20,981 nucleotides of DNA from RGIG5952 sp045603485 (GTDB lineage: Bacteria; Verrucomicrobiota; Kiritimatiellia; RFP12; JAAYLN01): NCBI GenBank assembly GCA_045603485.1, contig JAZUMF010000089.1, positions 1 through 20,981 of the forward strand, in the 5' to 3' direction. The position numbers were made by a program, and so were the translations under genes. This document shows, piece after piece, positions 1 through 5,560 of the stretch. Below the pieces are notes generated by a model. It ran no database searches. It worked only from the letters and a program-made list of their open reading frames with translations, and had not been told where the DNA came from. The stretch's first letter is position 1; each line of letters starts with the position of its first letter.

Positions 1-15
1 GAAGGAAAACTGAAT

Positions 16-273
16 ATGGCACATACCAAGTCTGCCGTCAAACGTCTGGGCACCAGCAAAAAAGCGAACCTCCGCAACCGTGCCCGTATCAGCGAGCTGA
101 AAACCATTGAGAAGAAACTGCGTGCCGCAGTTGCCGCCGGCGATGCCGCCGCCACCGAACTGGCCAAAACTTTCTCCAGCCGTCTGGACAAAGCGGTCAA
201 AGCCGGTACCATCCATGCGAATCGTGCCGCCAACAAAAAATCACAGGCGGATAAACTGCTCGCTGCAAAATAA
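16..273 (+). CDS. rpsT: 30S ribosomal protein S20
   Basis: This 85-residue basic protein is ribosomal protein S20, which binds 16S rRNA early in assembly of the small subunit. The N-terminus (MAHTKSAVKR) and the alternating Lys/Arg and Ala-rich helices are typical of the three-helix S20 fold, and the C-terminal region around residues 68-80 (HANRAANKKSQADKL) matches the conserved end of the family. The length is usual for S20. The start is supported by a GAAGGA ribosome binding site at 1-6. It is transcribed alone here, as a terminator follows directly. Its codons are more GC-rich than those of the island genes downstream. Confidence 0.97.
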   Translation: MAHTKSAVKRLGTSKKANLRNRARISELKTIEKKLRAAVAAGDAAATELAKTFSSRLDKAVKAGTIHANRAANKKSQADKLLAAK

Positions 274-296
274 TCAGTTTCACACTGATTCAAACG

Positions 297-336
297 AAGA
301 TCCCGGGATTCGGAAACGCTTCCCGGGATTTTTGTT
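297..336 (+). terminator. rpsT intrinsic terminator
   Basis: The arms TCCCGGGA at 301-308 and 321-328 pair perfectly, extended by A300-T329 and weaker outer pairs, with a 12-base loop and a T-rich tail from 329. A smaller perfect hairpin, with arms AATCAGT (272-278) and ACTGATT (284-290), lies just before it and overlaps the rpsT stop codon. Together they should end rpsT transcription. Confidence 0.9.
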
Positions 337-436
337 TTTCAACCGCCGGCTCTCTGTACTTTTCCGTGGGTCAATCAAATCCAGGCACCCGCACTTTTTA
401 AAAGCAAAATTTTACCAAAAAAAATTCAAACTGCTC

Positions 437-465
437 TTGTTTTTAACGGTTTGATTGCGTATAAT
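437..465 (+). promoter_or_regulatory. sigma-70 type promoter of the accessory island
   Basis: A -35 like box TTGTTT (437-442) and a perfect -10 box TATAAT (460-465) are separated by 17 bases. The predicted start near 472 gives a leader of about 34 bases before the ribosome binding site AGGAG (494-498) and the ATG at 506. The -10 box lies inside a perfect inverted repeat, which suggests control by a repressor. Confidence 0.7.
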
Positions 466-483
466 TAAAGAGACGCAATCAAA
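450..483. repeat. 10-bp inverted repeat around the -10 box
   Basis: TTTGATTGCG at 450-459 and CGCAATCAAA at 474-483 are perfect reverse complements separated by 14 bases that contain the TATAAT box and the predicted transcription start. The symmetry about the promoter core fits an operator for a dimeric repressor. A hairpin formed in the DNA or on opposite-strand RNA is the alternative. Identity of the binder cannot be told from the sequence. Confidence 0.7.
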
Positions 484-505
484 TCATCTTATCAGGAGTC
501 TTATT

Positions 506-799
506 ATGAAAAAGTGCTTCTTGCTTTTTTTTGTTTTGTTCTCCTTTTGGTTGTCTGCTGATTCCGTAAACTTCCTTTCCAAACCGATGAGTGCAGGCAA
601 AGCCTCGCTTGCGGAAAACGCTTATACGATCTCCCGTTTATTGGACACTGCGAATTTTTCTCCGGAATTGAAATTGCCGGTGCAGCTGGTTTACAATTCA
701 TCCATTGAAAAGAGTTGACTTTTCGGTTTTGCGTGGTGTTCTCCGCAGCTGTATTCAACAACACATAACTTTAGTTTGCAGGTAAAGCAATATGAATAA
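506..799 (+). pseudogene. Rhs/YD-repeat-type protein, N-terminal remnant with in-frame TGA
   Basis: The intact reading part is 70 codons (506-718). It begins with a signal peptide (MKKCFLLFFVLFSFWLSA, roughly residues 1-18) and continues with a segment ending FSPELKLPVQLVYNSSIEKS, which I recognise as like the start of Rhs-type, YD-repeat wall proteins of this lineage. After the TGA at 716-718 the same frame continues with LFGFAWCSPQLYSTTHN and runs to a TAA at 797-799. This gives S-(TGA)-L-F-G-F-A-W where a glycine (GGA) would be expected, so one base change explains the stop. The repeat core and toxin tip of a full Rhs protein are missing. The start has a good AGGAG at 494-498. Family assignment is from memory of related proteins and is moderate; the broken state is seen directly. 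A short secreted peptide could still be made. Confidence 0.55.
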
Positions 800-929
800 A
801 TATCAAATTGTATATTTTTTTCTCATTTCGATATGTATATTTCTATTTTCACAGGGGTGCTCACAAAGATGTGATGAAGATTTTTTTATTTCATTAAGGA
901 GATTTATTCTGAAGCATCATATAAGCTAA
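792..929 (+). CDS. small putative lipoprotein, 45 residues
   Basis: The ATG overlaps the last codons of the broken Rhs-type frame. The peptide has a hydrophobic segment after MNKYQ, then a lipobox-like S-Q-G-C at about residues 20-23, so it may be a lipid-anchored exported peptide. After the second Cys (residue 27) it runs only to residue 45, ending with a Lys/His-rich tail. No domain is recognised. The last third of the frame runs through a 14-bp repeat that itself looks like a ribosome binding site, so this is probably the 5' end of a lipoprotein gene that was joined to unrelated DNA. Ribosome binding site is weak (AGGTAAAG). Translation is uncertain. Confidence 0.4.
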   Translation: MNKYQIVYFFLISICIFLFSQGCSQRCDEDFFISLRRFILKHHIS

Positions 930-979
930 AAAATAATAAAGTTTACATAATCAAAAATATTTCTCTTAAGGAGATTTAT
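894..979 (+). repeat. 14-bp direct repeat containing a ribosome binding site
   Basis: TTAAGGAGATTTAT occurs at 894-907 and again at 966-979, 72 bases apart. Each copy contains AAGGAG. The second copy leads directly into an ATG at 980, whereas the first is followed by TTCTG without a start codon. It looks like two gene starts, one of which has lost its gene. Confidence 0.7.
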
Positions 980-1234
980 ATGATATGATTATTGCTGACT
1001 ATAATATTTTTATTCCCTCTGATCCTTACTGCGGAAACGATTACTGTCAAAACGGAAGCCCCGCAGAACAGAAATGCGGTGTTTCAGTATCGTGTCCCCA
1101 AAGGGTATGACAAGAACCAGCGGGAGATGTATCGGGTATTGGTGATTTTCGGCGGCAGAAATACCGCTGGCGTTGCCGATCCCGATAAATTGCACCAGAC
1201 AATTTTAGATAAAGGTGGGAGGATTAAAGAATGA
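980..1234 (+). pseudogene. secreted hydrolase-like N-terminal fragment, cassette copy 1, stop at codon 3
   Basis: The ATG at 980, after AAGGAG at 968-973, opens a frame that stops at its third codon (TGA 986-988) and then continues open to 1234. A TTG at 992 could restart translation and would still give a hydrophobic signal peptide ending LILTAE. The mature part contains FQYRVPKGYD and RVLVIFGGRNT. This resembles the first strands of esterase-type alpha/beta hydrolases, where a line such as VPKGYD...LLVFLHGG is usual. The nucleophile Ser, Asp and His regions are absent, so the fragment cannot be a working hydrolase. After GRNT the wording changes to DPDKLHQTILDKGG, which I do not recognise. 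It is paralogous to the gene at 2430-2684, whose start is intact. The TGA end overlaps the next ATG at 1231 (ATGA), so translation could be coupled. The hydrolase relation is inferred. Confidence 0.6.
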
Positions 1235-1255
1235 AAAGACATTTGTTTCTTATAA
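1031..1255 (+). repeat. cassette repeat, copy 1 (225 bp)
   Basis: Aligned without gaps to 2481-2705 (offset 1450), this stretch differs at 19 of 225 positions by my count, about 92 percent identity. It covers the mature part of the hydrolase-like fragment, the strong GGGAGG ribosome binding site (1217-1222) and the first 8 codons of the downstream gene. Only one difference lies in the last 65 bases. Confidence 0.9.
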
Positions 1256-1629
1256 TTTTTTTTGTTTTTCTGTTTATGCAAACGGCAGAAAGTAAGGAGT
1301 ATAATAAAATGTTCTTATTTGAATATAAAATCTTGAGAGCTTCGGAAATCAGCAAATTATTTGAAGAAAAGGGAAATGGTGTTGTATCGAAAACAAAGCA
1401 TGATGAGACATTTTACATTTTCGGTTCCGTAAAACTGTCTCCTGAAGCAAATTTTCCGACAGCAATGGTCGAAATAAAATTATTTGACAGTAAACGCAAG
1501 TCCTTAAATTGCACCTATAAATTAGGATGGGTAGGGAGTGCAAATGCTACTTTCTTTTTAATAAAACTTTGGAATTCACAAACAATACCTGAAATAAAAT
1601 ATAACTTCGATGTTTTAATGCATAAGTGA
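1231..1629 (+). CDS. small secreted protein, cassette variable gene 1
   Basis: The product has 132 residues. It starts with MKRHLFLII and a hydrophobic stretch to about residue 18, then a likely cleavage near TAES, so it should be exported. The mature part is beta-rich and charged, with FYIFGSVKL, VEIKLFDSK and LGWVGSANATFFLI as recognisable blocks. The gene at 2681-3079 encodes a diverged paralogue with matching blocks (YYVIGAVRN and VGWVDGNNSAARIFLF). The start overlaps the TGA of the preceding fragment and has a GGGAGG ribosome binding site 8 bases upstream. No known domain is recognised. Immunity protein, adhesin subunit or other secreted accessory factor are all possible; the conserved start and variable body favour a swapped accessory gene. 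Confidence 0.75.
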   Translation: MKRHLFLIIFFVFLFMQTAESKEYNKMFLFEYKILRASEISKLFEEKGNGVVSKTKHDETFYIFGSVKLSPEANFPTAMVEIKLFDSKRKSLNCTYKLGWVGSANATFFLIKLWNSQTIPEIKYNFDVLMHK

Positions 1630-1735
1630 TTAAATTTGTCTTCCAATTCGATGCGCTACAAATAATAGAAGATTTATGATATTCTAAAAAGTATAGGGAA
1701 AGATCATAACATTATGCGATTATGGAGAAATATCT

Positions 1736-2416
1736 ATGAAAACATTATTCTTACTTTTGTTTACGGTGTTAATGATAAGTTGCATGAAAGGTCAGGAGAT
1801 TTCTGGATTATCTTCGGATGACCTTAAGGTCGTGATTTATCCAGGAAACAATGATTTTGCAATTGTTCATGTTTCATTAAATAAAAATTATCGTGATTTT
1901 GGTTATGATTACATTGGAATTGCTACATCTGGAAAACCATCTAAAAATCGTTGGTCTACCAGGTTACTAATTGATACAAGGGCAGACAGAAAAGAAGTAC
2001 TTAATTTTGCTATGACAATTCCTGTAAGAGCAACTAAAAAAAGTGATAAATTTTTTCTGCAAGTAGACCGTCCTCTGCTTAAATCACCAAGTAAAAAAGT
2101 ACCCTTGACTATAAATTATGCAAGTAAAGGTTTTTTTGTTTTTCAAACAACAGATAGTTCAAAAAAATGGATTAAAATAAATTTACATACAAATCAAATT
2201 GAATTATCTTGGGAACCACAAAAGCAATTTGATGTTCGTTGGAATAAAAATGGTTTTGATATATTTTCCGGAGCAACAAAAATAGCAGCGTGGTGTTGGA
2301 AAATTGATTCGAAAATTGGCTTCCGAGGAAGTAATAGCGGAAATTCCTCAATTTATGAAGAAAATAATTCGGGTATGTCAAATTTTTCCAAAAAAGAATT
2401 ATTTTATTTACAATAA
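1736..2416 (+). CDS. putative lipoprotein of unknown function, 226 residues
   Basis: The protein opens with MKTLFLLLFTVLMISC, where M-I-S-C at residues 13-16 can act as a lipobox, so a lipid-anchored product of the periplasmic side is likely. The body is beta-rich, with many Lys, Asn and aromatic residues and Trp repeated towards the C-terminus (KKWIKI, LSWEP, VRWNKN, AAWCWK). No catalytic motif or known family is recognised. GGAG at 1725-1728 precedes the ATG. A 106-base gap separates it from the gene before, and only 13 bases separate it from the second cassette copy. Base composition is strongly AT-rich, like the rest of the island. It could be an orphan immunity or cargo gene; this is speculation from context. 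Confidence 0.7.
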   Translation: MKTLFLLLFTVLMISCMKGQEISGLSSDDLKVVIYPGNNDFAIVHVSLNKNYRDFGYDYIGIATSGKPSKNRWSTRLLIDTRADRKEVLNFAMTIPVRATKKSDKFFLQVDRPLLKSPSKKVPLTINYASKGFFVFQTTDSSKKWIKINLHTNQIELSWEPQKQFDVRWNKNGFDIFSGATKIAAWCWKIDSKIGFRGSNSGNSSIYEENNSGMSNFSKKELFYLQ

Positions 2417-2429
2417 GGGATGGGATTAA

Positions 2430-2684
2430 ATGCGTTTAGCTTGTTTGTTATACTTAGCCATAACGCCACTGGTCCTCTCGGCGGAAACGATCGTTGTCAA
2501 AACGAACGCACCGCAGAACAGAAATGCGGTGTTTCAATACCGTGTCCCCAAAGGATATGATAAAAATCGACGGGAGATGTATCGGGTGTTGGTGATTTTC
2601 GGTGGCAGAAATACCGATGGCGTTGCCAATCCCGATAAATTGCACCAGACAATTTTAGATAAAGGTGGAAGGATTAAAGAATGA
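2430..2684 (+). CDS. secreted hydrolase-like N-terminal fragment, cassette copy 2
   Basis: This 84-residue protein has an intact ATG and a clear signal peptide (MRLACLLYLAITPLVLSAE, cleavage near residue 18). The mature part is nearly the same as copy 1, with FQYRVPKGYD and RVLVIFGGRNT, and ends HQTILDKGGRIKE. It resembles only the first two strands of an esterase-type alpha/beta hydrolase, with no catalytic triad. That both copies end at the same place, and directly overlap the next gene by ATGA, shows the short form was fixed before duplication and is not a recent accident. It may act as an exported leader whose translation drives the gene behind it. Function is unknown. Confidence 0.65.
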   Translation: MRLACLLYLAITPLVLSAETIVVKTNAPQNRNAVFQYRVPKGYDKNRREMYRVLVIFGGRNTDGVANPDKLHQTILDKGGRIKE

Positions 2685-2705
2685 AAAGACATTTGTTTCT
2701 TATAA
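2481..2705 (+). repeat. cassette repeat, copy 2 (225 bp)
   Basis: Second copy of the repeat at 1031-1255, in the same orientation and without gaps. Sequence similarity fades quickly after position 2705, inside the signal peptide of the next gene, and is absent upstream of 2481 apart from the general signal-peptide character. Confidence 0.9.
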
Positions 2706-3079
2706 CTTTTATTGTTCTGTTATGCGGTTGTACAGGAGGTGCTCTTATGGCACAAGAAAATTTTGAGGTAAAATATAAGATTATACACGGGAAAAAGCTA
2801 GCCCAAATAATAGACATTCCTGCTAATTGGAATGATGATTATTATTATGTTATAGGGGCTGTTCGTAACTTAGAGAAGAAAAATGCGTTGGTATCTATAG
2901 CATTTTGGCATAATAAGAATAAATATTTTACAACATCAGGGTACAGAGAAGTGGGTTGGGTAGATGGGAATAATTCTGCCGCACGAATATTTTTATTTCC
3001 GATTGGAATGAGAAATGAAGAACTACCTATGCCTGCAGATGGTTTTTCATATCGCATCAAAATTCTACAAACAAAGTAA
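2681..3079 (+). CDS. small secreted or lipid-anchored protein, cassette variable gene 2
   Basis: The product is 132 residues long, exactly as long as its paralogue at 1231-1629. It begins MKRHLFLI like the first copy, then goes on to L-C-G-C at residues 14-17, which may serve as a lipobox; copy 1 has no such Cys. Shared blocks are the FEVKYKI start of the mature part, YYVIGAVRN, and GWVDGNNSAARIFLF. The remaining sequence is clearly different. It overlaps the preceding fragment by ATGA and uses an almost identical ribosome binding site (GGAAGG). The contrast between an almost unchanged 5' part and a changed body suggests module swapping or fast divergence. No known domain is recognised. Confidence 0.75.
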   Translation: MKRHLFLITFIVLLCGCTGGALMAQENFEVKYKIIHGKKLAQIIDIPANWNDDYYYVIGAVRNLEKKNALVSIAFWHNKNKYFTTSGYREVGWVDGNNSAARIFLFPIGMRNEELPMPADGFSYRIKILQTK

Positions 3080-3115
3080 AGAAATAGTTGTTGACTAATT
3101 CGAAGGAGAAAAAAT

Positions 3116-3265
3116 ATGGTGTTTGATTTTAGGAAAATATTTTCAGTAATTATACTTTTTTGTGGTATAAATATGGCTTGGGCAAGTAATAAAGCTTCAA
3201 CAATATTAAGTTGTTGGCAAGAGGCATCTTCTGGTAAAACTTTTTTGGTTTTTTATCATAATTAA
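3116..3265 (+). CDS. short secreted peptide, 49 residues, possibly a truncated gene
   Basis: The ATG follows AAGGAG (3102-3107) at a usual distance. The peptide has a signal sequence (hydrophobic from about residue 9, likely cleaved after MAWA at residue 23), leaving only about 26 residues (start SNKAST, end VFYHN). The ribosome binding site and signal peptide look real, but the mature part is too short for a folded domain except a tiny peptide. It may be the 5' stump of a longer secreted protein. Ten bases separate it from the next gene. Confidence 0.45.
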   Translation: MVFDFRKIFSVIILFCGINMAWASNKASTILSCWQEASSGKTFLVFYHN

Positions 3266-3275
3266 AGGAATAATA

Positions 3276-3782
3276 ATGAAAAATTATGTGCTTCATCCAA
3301 CTTTTGGTTCTATCAAAAGATTAATTTTTTTGATTGGGATTTTCTGTGCTTTGTTAAGTATCGGGGGGCTACTATGTATTGCCCAATCCCCTCGAGTAAT
3401 AGATTTACATGCCCTGAAAATTTTTGTAGGAATTCCGTTCGGATATATTTTTTTGCCAGTATTGTTGATATCATTTTCATATAGAATAACAATTAATAAT
3501 AATAGAATCGTATTTTATATGTTTTTTTTGCCAGTGAAAATGATCGACTTGGAGACAATAAGTAAAGTTTTTTTTGAAAAAATTGCTTCAAATGGTCAAC
3601 CATGTGTAATTACAATCCGATATGAAAATGAAAAATATAGTTATCCAATCCGTCTATTCGACAAAAGTAAAATAGAGCAACTTATTACAGATTTGAATGA
3701 TATATCTGACAAAAAAATATCACATTCAGAAGTAATTGATTCTTCAATTTTTGATTTTTACAAGAAGAATACTATCATTTAA
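3276..3782 (+). CDS. two-helix membrane protein with PH-like cytosolic domain
   Basis: This 168-residue protein has two membrane segments at about residues 14-36 and 47-69, joined by a short loop. A beta-rich soluble part follows (about 70-150), starting YRITINNNRIV, then a short C-terminal helix (KIEQLITDLND). Two hydrophobic segments followed by a strand-rich part beginning with a line like Y-x-I-x-x-x-R-I is the usual plan of bacterial PH-domain (bPH) membrane proteins; the relation is inferred from architecture only. AAAGGAA precedes the ATG. It is the last gene of the AT-rich island and ends 7 bases before the -35 box of the tRNA promoter. Confidence 0.65.
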   Translation: MKNYVLHPTFGSIKRLIFLIGIFCALLSIGGLLCIAQSPRVIDLHALKIFVGIPFGYIFLPVLLISFSYRITINNNRIVFYMFFLPVKMIDLETISKVFFEKIASNGQPCVITIRYENEKYSYPIRLFDKSKIEQLITDLNDISDKKISHSEVIDSSIFDFYKKNTII

Positions 3783-3789
3783 TTGGTGC

Positions 3790-3818
3790 TTGACCAAATT
3801 AGATTCCTTTGGTATAAT
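3790..3818 (+). promoter_or_regulatory. strong sigma-70 type promoter of tRNA-Glu
   Basis: TTGACC (3790-3795) and a perfect TATAAT (3813-3818) are 17 bases apart, 15 bases before the tRNA. This is the closest match to the sigma-70 consensus in the window, as expected for a stable RNA gene. Confidence 0.88.
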
Positions 3819-3833
3819 CTTTATATTCTTTTG

Positions 3834-3908
3834 GCGCCCATCGTCTATCGGTTAGGACACCAGGTTTTCATCCTAGTAAGAGGAGTTCGACTCTCCTTGG
3901 GCGCGCCA
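3834..3908 (+). tRNA. tRNA-Glu (anticodon UUC), CCA encoded
   Basis: The acceptor arm GCGCCCA (3834-3840) pairs with TGGGCGC (3898-3904), followed by discriminator G and encoded CCA (3906-3908). The D arm GTCT...GGAC, the anticodon TTC at 3867-3869 and the T arm GGAG-TTCGACT-CTCC are all present. The anticodon stem CCAGG/CCTAG has one C-A mismatch at positions 28-42 of the standard numbering; most relatives have G there (CCTGG). The tRNA decodes GAA and GAG and also supplies glutamate for tetrapyrrole synthesis where the C5 pathway is used. Confidence 0.96.
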
Positions 3909-3926
3909 CTTTGTGTGGCAATAGAC

Positions 3927-3953
3927 TGCGGCCGCACTGGTCGCATTTTTTTT
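3927..3953 (+). terminator. intrinsic terminator after tRNA-Glu
   Basis: TGCGGCC (3927-3933) pairs with GGTCGCA (3939-3945), with one G-U pair and a loop of 5 bases, followed by eight T. It lies 33 bases before the gtrA-like start codon. I see no good promoter between it and that ATG, so some readthrough from the tRNA promoter may feed the operon. Confidence 0.88.
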
Positions 3954-3985
3954 GCGGTCTATTTAACATTTGATGAGGATAGCGC

Positions 3986-4504
3986 ATGAAAGACTTTTTT
4001 TACAAGTTTCTTAGCCACGACGCCGGTCCTCTCGCTCAGTTTATCAAATATGCTATCGTCGGCGGGATCGCTACATTAGTTCATATTTCTACCTTTTTTC
4101 TCTGCGGTCGCTACCTTTTTCCCTGTCTTTCAGAAGATGATATAGCCGTCCGCACCTTGGGGAAGTTTAAGCTGTTATCCCTGACAGACGACTATTTAGT
4201 CCGTGCTAAAGCGTCAAGGGCCCGTAATGCGGCTCTTTGCAATATAATAGCATTTTGCACTTCAAATATTATCTGCTATGCCTTAAATCGGCTCTTCGTC
4301 TTTACTCCTGGTCGTCATTCGATTTTGCTGGAATTTTTCCTGTTCTTTTGTGTTTCCGCTATTAGTATGATTTTAGGTACAGCCACTCAAACAGCATTGA
4401 TAGCATGGTGCAGAATGCAGACAACCTTAGCCTTTGGAGCCAATTTAATCTTTTCGCTTGCAATAAATTTTGTCGCTCGTAAGTTTTTTGTTTTTAACGG
4501 ATGA
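3986..4504 (+). CDS. GtrA family membrane protein
   Basis: The 172-residue protein has the four-helix layout of GtrA-like proteins, which move or help move lipid-linked sugars (such as bactoprenol-linked glucose) across the inner membrane for surface glycan modification. Helices lie at about residues 19-41, 87-106, 114-134 and 148-170. The opening FIKYAIVGGIATLVH and the ending NFVARKFFVF are the usual signatures, as is NRLFVF after the second helix. A charged stretch between helices 1 and 2 (about residues 42-86) is longer than usual. GAGGAT precedes the ATG. It is first in an operon with queH, tadA and a sialidase-fold gene; its glycan role does not explain this company, though the last gene could also concern sugars. 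Confidence 0.88.
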   Translation: MKDFFYKFLSHDAGPLAQFIKYAIVGGIATLVHISTFFLCGRYLFPCLSEDDIAVRTLGKFKLLSLTDDYLVRAKASRARNAALCNIIAFCTSNIICYALNRLFVFTPGRHSILLEFFLFFCVSAISMILGTATQTALIAWCRMQTTLAFGANLIFSLAINFVARKFFVFNG

Positions 4505-4508
4505 CATT

Positions 4509-5075
4509 ATGGCAAGGATATTACTTCATATGTGCTGTGGTCCCTGCGCATCTGCCTGTTTAGAGCGGCTGCGGGCAGAAGGGCATGAAGTAACCCTCTT
4601 TTTTTCAAATGCCAATATCGCGCCCGACAGCGAATATCGGCGGCGTTTTAGTGCTGCCGATAAACTGGCGACGGCAACTAATACTCCATTGGTAGAAGAT
4701 TCTGAAGTGTCGCATGCGGAATGGCTAAAAGAGGTTGCGTCAGGATTGGAGGACGAACCCGAGGGTGGCGAAAGATGCCGCAGATGCTTCGCCTTCAATC
4801 TTAAGAGAGCGGCAAGTTTTGCTAAAGATAATGGCTACGATATCTTTACTACATCCCTGACGGTAAGCCCCCATAAGCGCAGTGCCCTAATTTTTATGGT
4901 TGGTAGAGAGGTCGGAGGGGATACATTCCTCGAAGAAGATTTTAAGAAACGAAACGGTTTTCTTCGCAGTATTGAACTTTCTGAGGCCTTGGGGCTCTAT
5001 CGTCAGGATTACTGCGGGTGTGAATTTTCACTTCGAGACGCGGTTGCTCGGGCAAAGAAAAAGGCAACAGAATGA
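4509..5075 (+). CDS. queH: epoxyqueuosine reductase QueH
   Basis: QueH (DUF208) carries out the last step of queuosine synthesis, reducing epoxyqueuosine to queuosine at the wobble base of tRNAs with GUN anticodons. It is unrelated in sequence to the cobalamin-dependent QueG. The family hallmarks are all seen: HMCCGPCA with Cys9, Cys10 and Cys13, a C-R-R-C pair (Cys90/Cys93), TTSLTVSPHK, and YRQDYCGC with Cys169 and Cys171 near the end. These Cys residues bind iron-sulfur and metal centres. I chose the ATG at 4509, 4 bases after the gtrA stop, because the family starts with this motif; an upstream start in the gtrA frame overlap is unlikely. The product is 188 residues, normal for QueH. It overlaps tadA by ATGA. 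Confidence 0.95.
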   Translation: MARILLHMCCGPCASACLERLRAEGHEVTLFFSNANIAPDSEYRRRFSAADKLATATNTPLVEDSEVSHAEWLKEVASGLEDEPEGGERCRRCFAFNLKRAASFAKDNGYDIFTTSLTVSPHKRSALIFMVGREVGGDTFLEEDFKKRNGFLRSIELSEALGLYRQDYCGCEFSLRDAVARAKKKATE

Positions 5076-5560
5076 CTCAGGCCTTTCATGAATATTTTAT
5101 GCGGTTAGCCTTGGCATTGGCAGATAAAGCCGGTGCAGAAGGGGAAGTGCCAACAGGCTGTGTTATCGTAGAGGCTCCCGCCTCTCCCGATGCCATGCCG
5201 ATAACGGCAAAGATTATCGGCAAGGCACATAATCAAACGGAGACTCTTCATGATCCGACAGCCCATGCCGAAATGATTGCAATATCCCAAGCCGCAGAGG
5301 TAAAAGGTGATTTCCGCCTGACCGATACGATTCTCTATGTCACAAAAGAACCATGTGCAATGTGTGCAGGAGCAATCGTTCTTGCCAGAATTCCCACAGT
5401 CGTTTGGGGGGTGAGCGATCCAAAGCGTGGCGGTGAATCAAATTTTGGAATACTTTCCAGCGACGCTTTAATTCATCGGCCAAAGATAATTAAAGATATT
5501 CTTGGTGATGAAGCTAAGATAAAACTTCAGGAATTTTTTAAGGAACGCAGAAAACAATGA
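5072..5560 (+). CDS. tadA: tRNA adenosine(34) deaminase TadA
   Basis: This 162-residue protein belongs to the zinc-dependent cytidine/deoxycytidylate deaminase fold. The zinc site is complete: His65 in DPTAHAEM with the catalytic Glu67, and Cys95 and Cys98 in EPCAMCAGA. TadA turns adenosine into inosine at the wobble position of tRNA-Arg(ACG), which lets it read CGU, CGC and CGA. The closing part (WGVSDPKRGG) is as in TadA; guanine deaminases of the same fold are the main alternative. An insertion of about ten residues follows GCVIV near residue 34. The start overlaps the queH stop and the end overlaps the next start, both by ATGA, so the three are translationally coupled. Confidence 0.92.
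   Translation: MTQAFHEYFMRLALALADKAGAEGEVPTGCVIVEAPASPDAMPITAKIIGKAHNQTETLHDPTAHAEMIAISQAAEVKGDFRLTDTILYVTKEPCAMCAGAIVLARIPTVVWGVSDPKRGGESNFGILSSDALIHRPKIIKDILGDEAKIKLQEFFKERRKQ

Noticed and set aside
716..988. UGA recoding (Gly or Trp) or selenocysteine, because two in-frame TGA codons lie in otherwise open frames
   Set aside because: TGA is used as a normal stop by queH, gtrA and several island genes with ATGA overlaps, and no selenocysteine insertion hairpin is evident, so mutation is simpler.
980..2684. The two hydrolase-like fragments as working esterases
   Set aside because: Both end after about 80 residues and lack any nucleophile elbow, acid or His region.
3834..3908. tRNA-Glu as an integration site of a mobile element
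   Set aside because: I found no second copy of the tRNA 3' end in the window and no integrase; the AT-rich island lies on the 5' side of the tRNA, the wrong side for usual integration.
3783..3989. 68-residue plus-strand frame over the tRNA
   Set aside because: It runs through the tRNA-Glu promoter, tRNA and terminator, so it is not a gene.
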